Shown piece after piece: positions 63,695 to 64,000 of a stretch of 64,000 nt of DNA. How positions within the stretch are numbered: the stretch's first letter is position 1; each line of letters begins with the position of its first letter. The notes beneath the pieces were generated by a model. The model saw only the letters and a list, made by a program, of their open reading frames with translations. It was not told where the DNA came from and ran no database searches. Origin of the DNA: Aliarcobacter butzleri (GTDB lineage: Bacteria > Campylobacterota > Campylobacteria > Campylobacterales > Arcobacteraceae); the NCBI RefSeq assembly GCF_900187115.1, contig NZ_LT906455.1, forward strand, positions 1,240,001 to 1,304,000, read 5' to 3'. Position numbers and translations under genes: made by a program.

Positions 63695-64000
63695 ATGAAA
63701 ACTATTTTAGATATTTTTAAAGAAATAACAGCAATTCCTAGATGTTCAGGAACTCATAATCCATTCATTTCTTATATGCAAAATTTGTCAAAAGAATTAA
63801 ACTATTTATGTTTAGTTGATGAAAACAACAATATTTTATGTAAAAAAGAGAATAGTAAAGCGAAATTAGCTTTCCAATCGCACTATGATATCGTTTGTTT
63901 AACTGATAATTGTATTCCAAAAATTATTCAAAATGGTGATATTTTGACAGCATTTGATTCAACACTAGGAAGTGATAATGGAATTGGTTGTTCATATATG
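63695..64000 (+). CDS. pepD: M20-type aminoacyl-histidine dipeptidase, 5' part
   Basis: The ORF runs off the right edge; 102 codons are visible from the ATG at 63695 (behind TTAGGACAAAAA). MKTILDIFKEITAIPRCSGT is the family's typical start. FQSHYDIVC (metal His and Asp) and FDSTLGSDNGIG (the second metal/catalytic stretch) identify PepD/DUF-type cytosolic non-specific dipeptidase. It follows the ccsBA terminator, so it is transcribed separately. Confidence 0.88.
   Translation, partial: MKTILDIFKEITAIPRCSGTHNPFISYMQNLSKELNYLCLVDENNNILCKKENSKAKLAFQSHYDIVCLTDNCIPKIIQNGDILTAFDSTLGSDNGIGCSYM

Noticed and set aside
1-64000. CRISPR arrays, rRNA or intact prophage
   Set aside because: No regular repeat-spacer series, no rRNA sequence and no phage structural genes were seen on either strand.

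Overview
The window is AT-rich, densely coded bacterial DNA. Gene content and protein style point to the Campylobacterota, most likely an Arcobacter/Aliarcobacter-type genome. Evidence includes tatB-tatC, a CcsBA system II cytochrome c maturation fusion, a dimeric-type dUTPase, cmoB, lpxK/kdsB/lptB for an LPS outer membrane, frequent TTG/GTG starts, and many GGDEF/EAL and two-component proteins. I see no rRNA, tRNA or CRISPR array. The species call is inference.

Layout. 1-6.9 kb: end of a sensor kinase with its response regulator, a class III ribonucleotide reductase locus (nrdD, a separate small glycyl-radical ORF, and an nrdG-like activase), then argF and hemN. 6.9-11.7 kb: one long minus-strand operon (J-domain/TerB protein, BFD-like Fe-S protein, nadE, a DegT-type aminotransferase, lpxK, small membrane proteins). 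11.7-13.25 kb: a gene-poor islet with a consensus promoter driving a putative small RNA, a three-way-junction inverted-repeat structure, a decayed ORF and one small accessory gene with its own promoter and terminator. 13.25-18.6 kb: tatB, tatC, queA, a DnaQ-like nuclease, secreted protein, comEC. 18.6-23.5 kb: an ovothiol operon (ovoA, a TPR membrane protein, a GGCT-like protein). 23.5-38.5 kb: lipoprotein, GlcF-like Fe-S protein, lgt, orphan regulator, polA, kdsB, an EAL protein, lptB, tsaE, trpD, argG.

38.6-42.7 kb: a complete dlt-like D-alanylation operon (dltC-dltD-dltX-dltB-dltA), including a 46-residue dltX. 42.8-46.7 kb: gamma-carbonic anhydrase, then a SulP anion transporter and universal stress protein lying between two inward-facing IS-like ends; the right one belongs to a decayed IS256-family transposase. 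46.7-50.5 kb: a Trk/Ktr potassium uptake operon led by a 26-residue KdpF-like peptide and a KdpDE-like sensor/regulator pair. 50.5-64 kb: dut, recR, dnaJ, trpB, a DUF455 protein, a metallo-beta-lactamase-fold hydrolase, two tandem degenerate GGDEF proteins, cmoB, ccsBA and the start of pepD.

Most of the window is core metabolism and envelope biogenesis. The most unusual items are the separately encoded glycyl-radical domain of NrdD, the hidden dltX in a Gram-negative dlt operon, the KdpF-like microprotein, the small-RNA/three-way-junction islet, and three GGDEF domains lacking the catalytic signature. All identifications were made by reading the sequence; no database search was possible.
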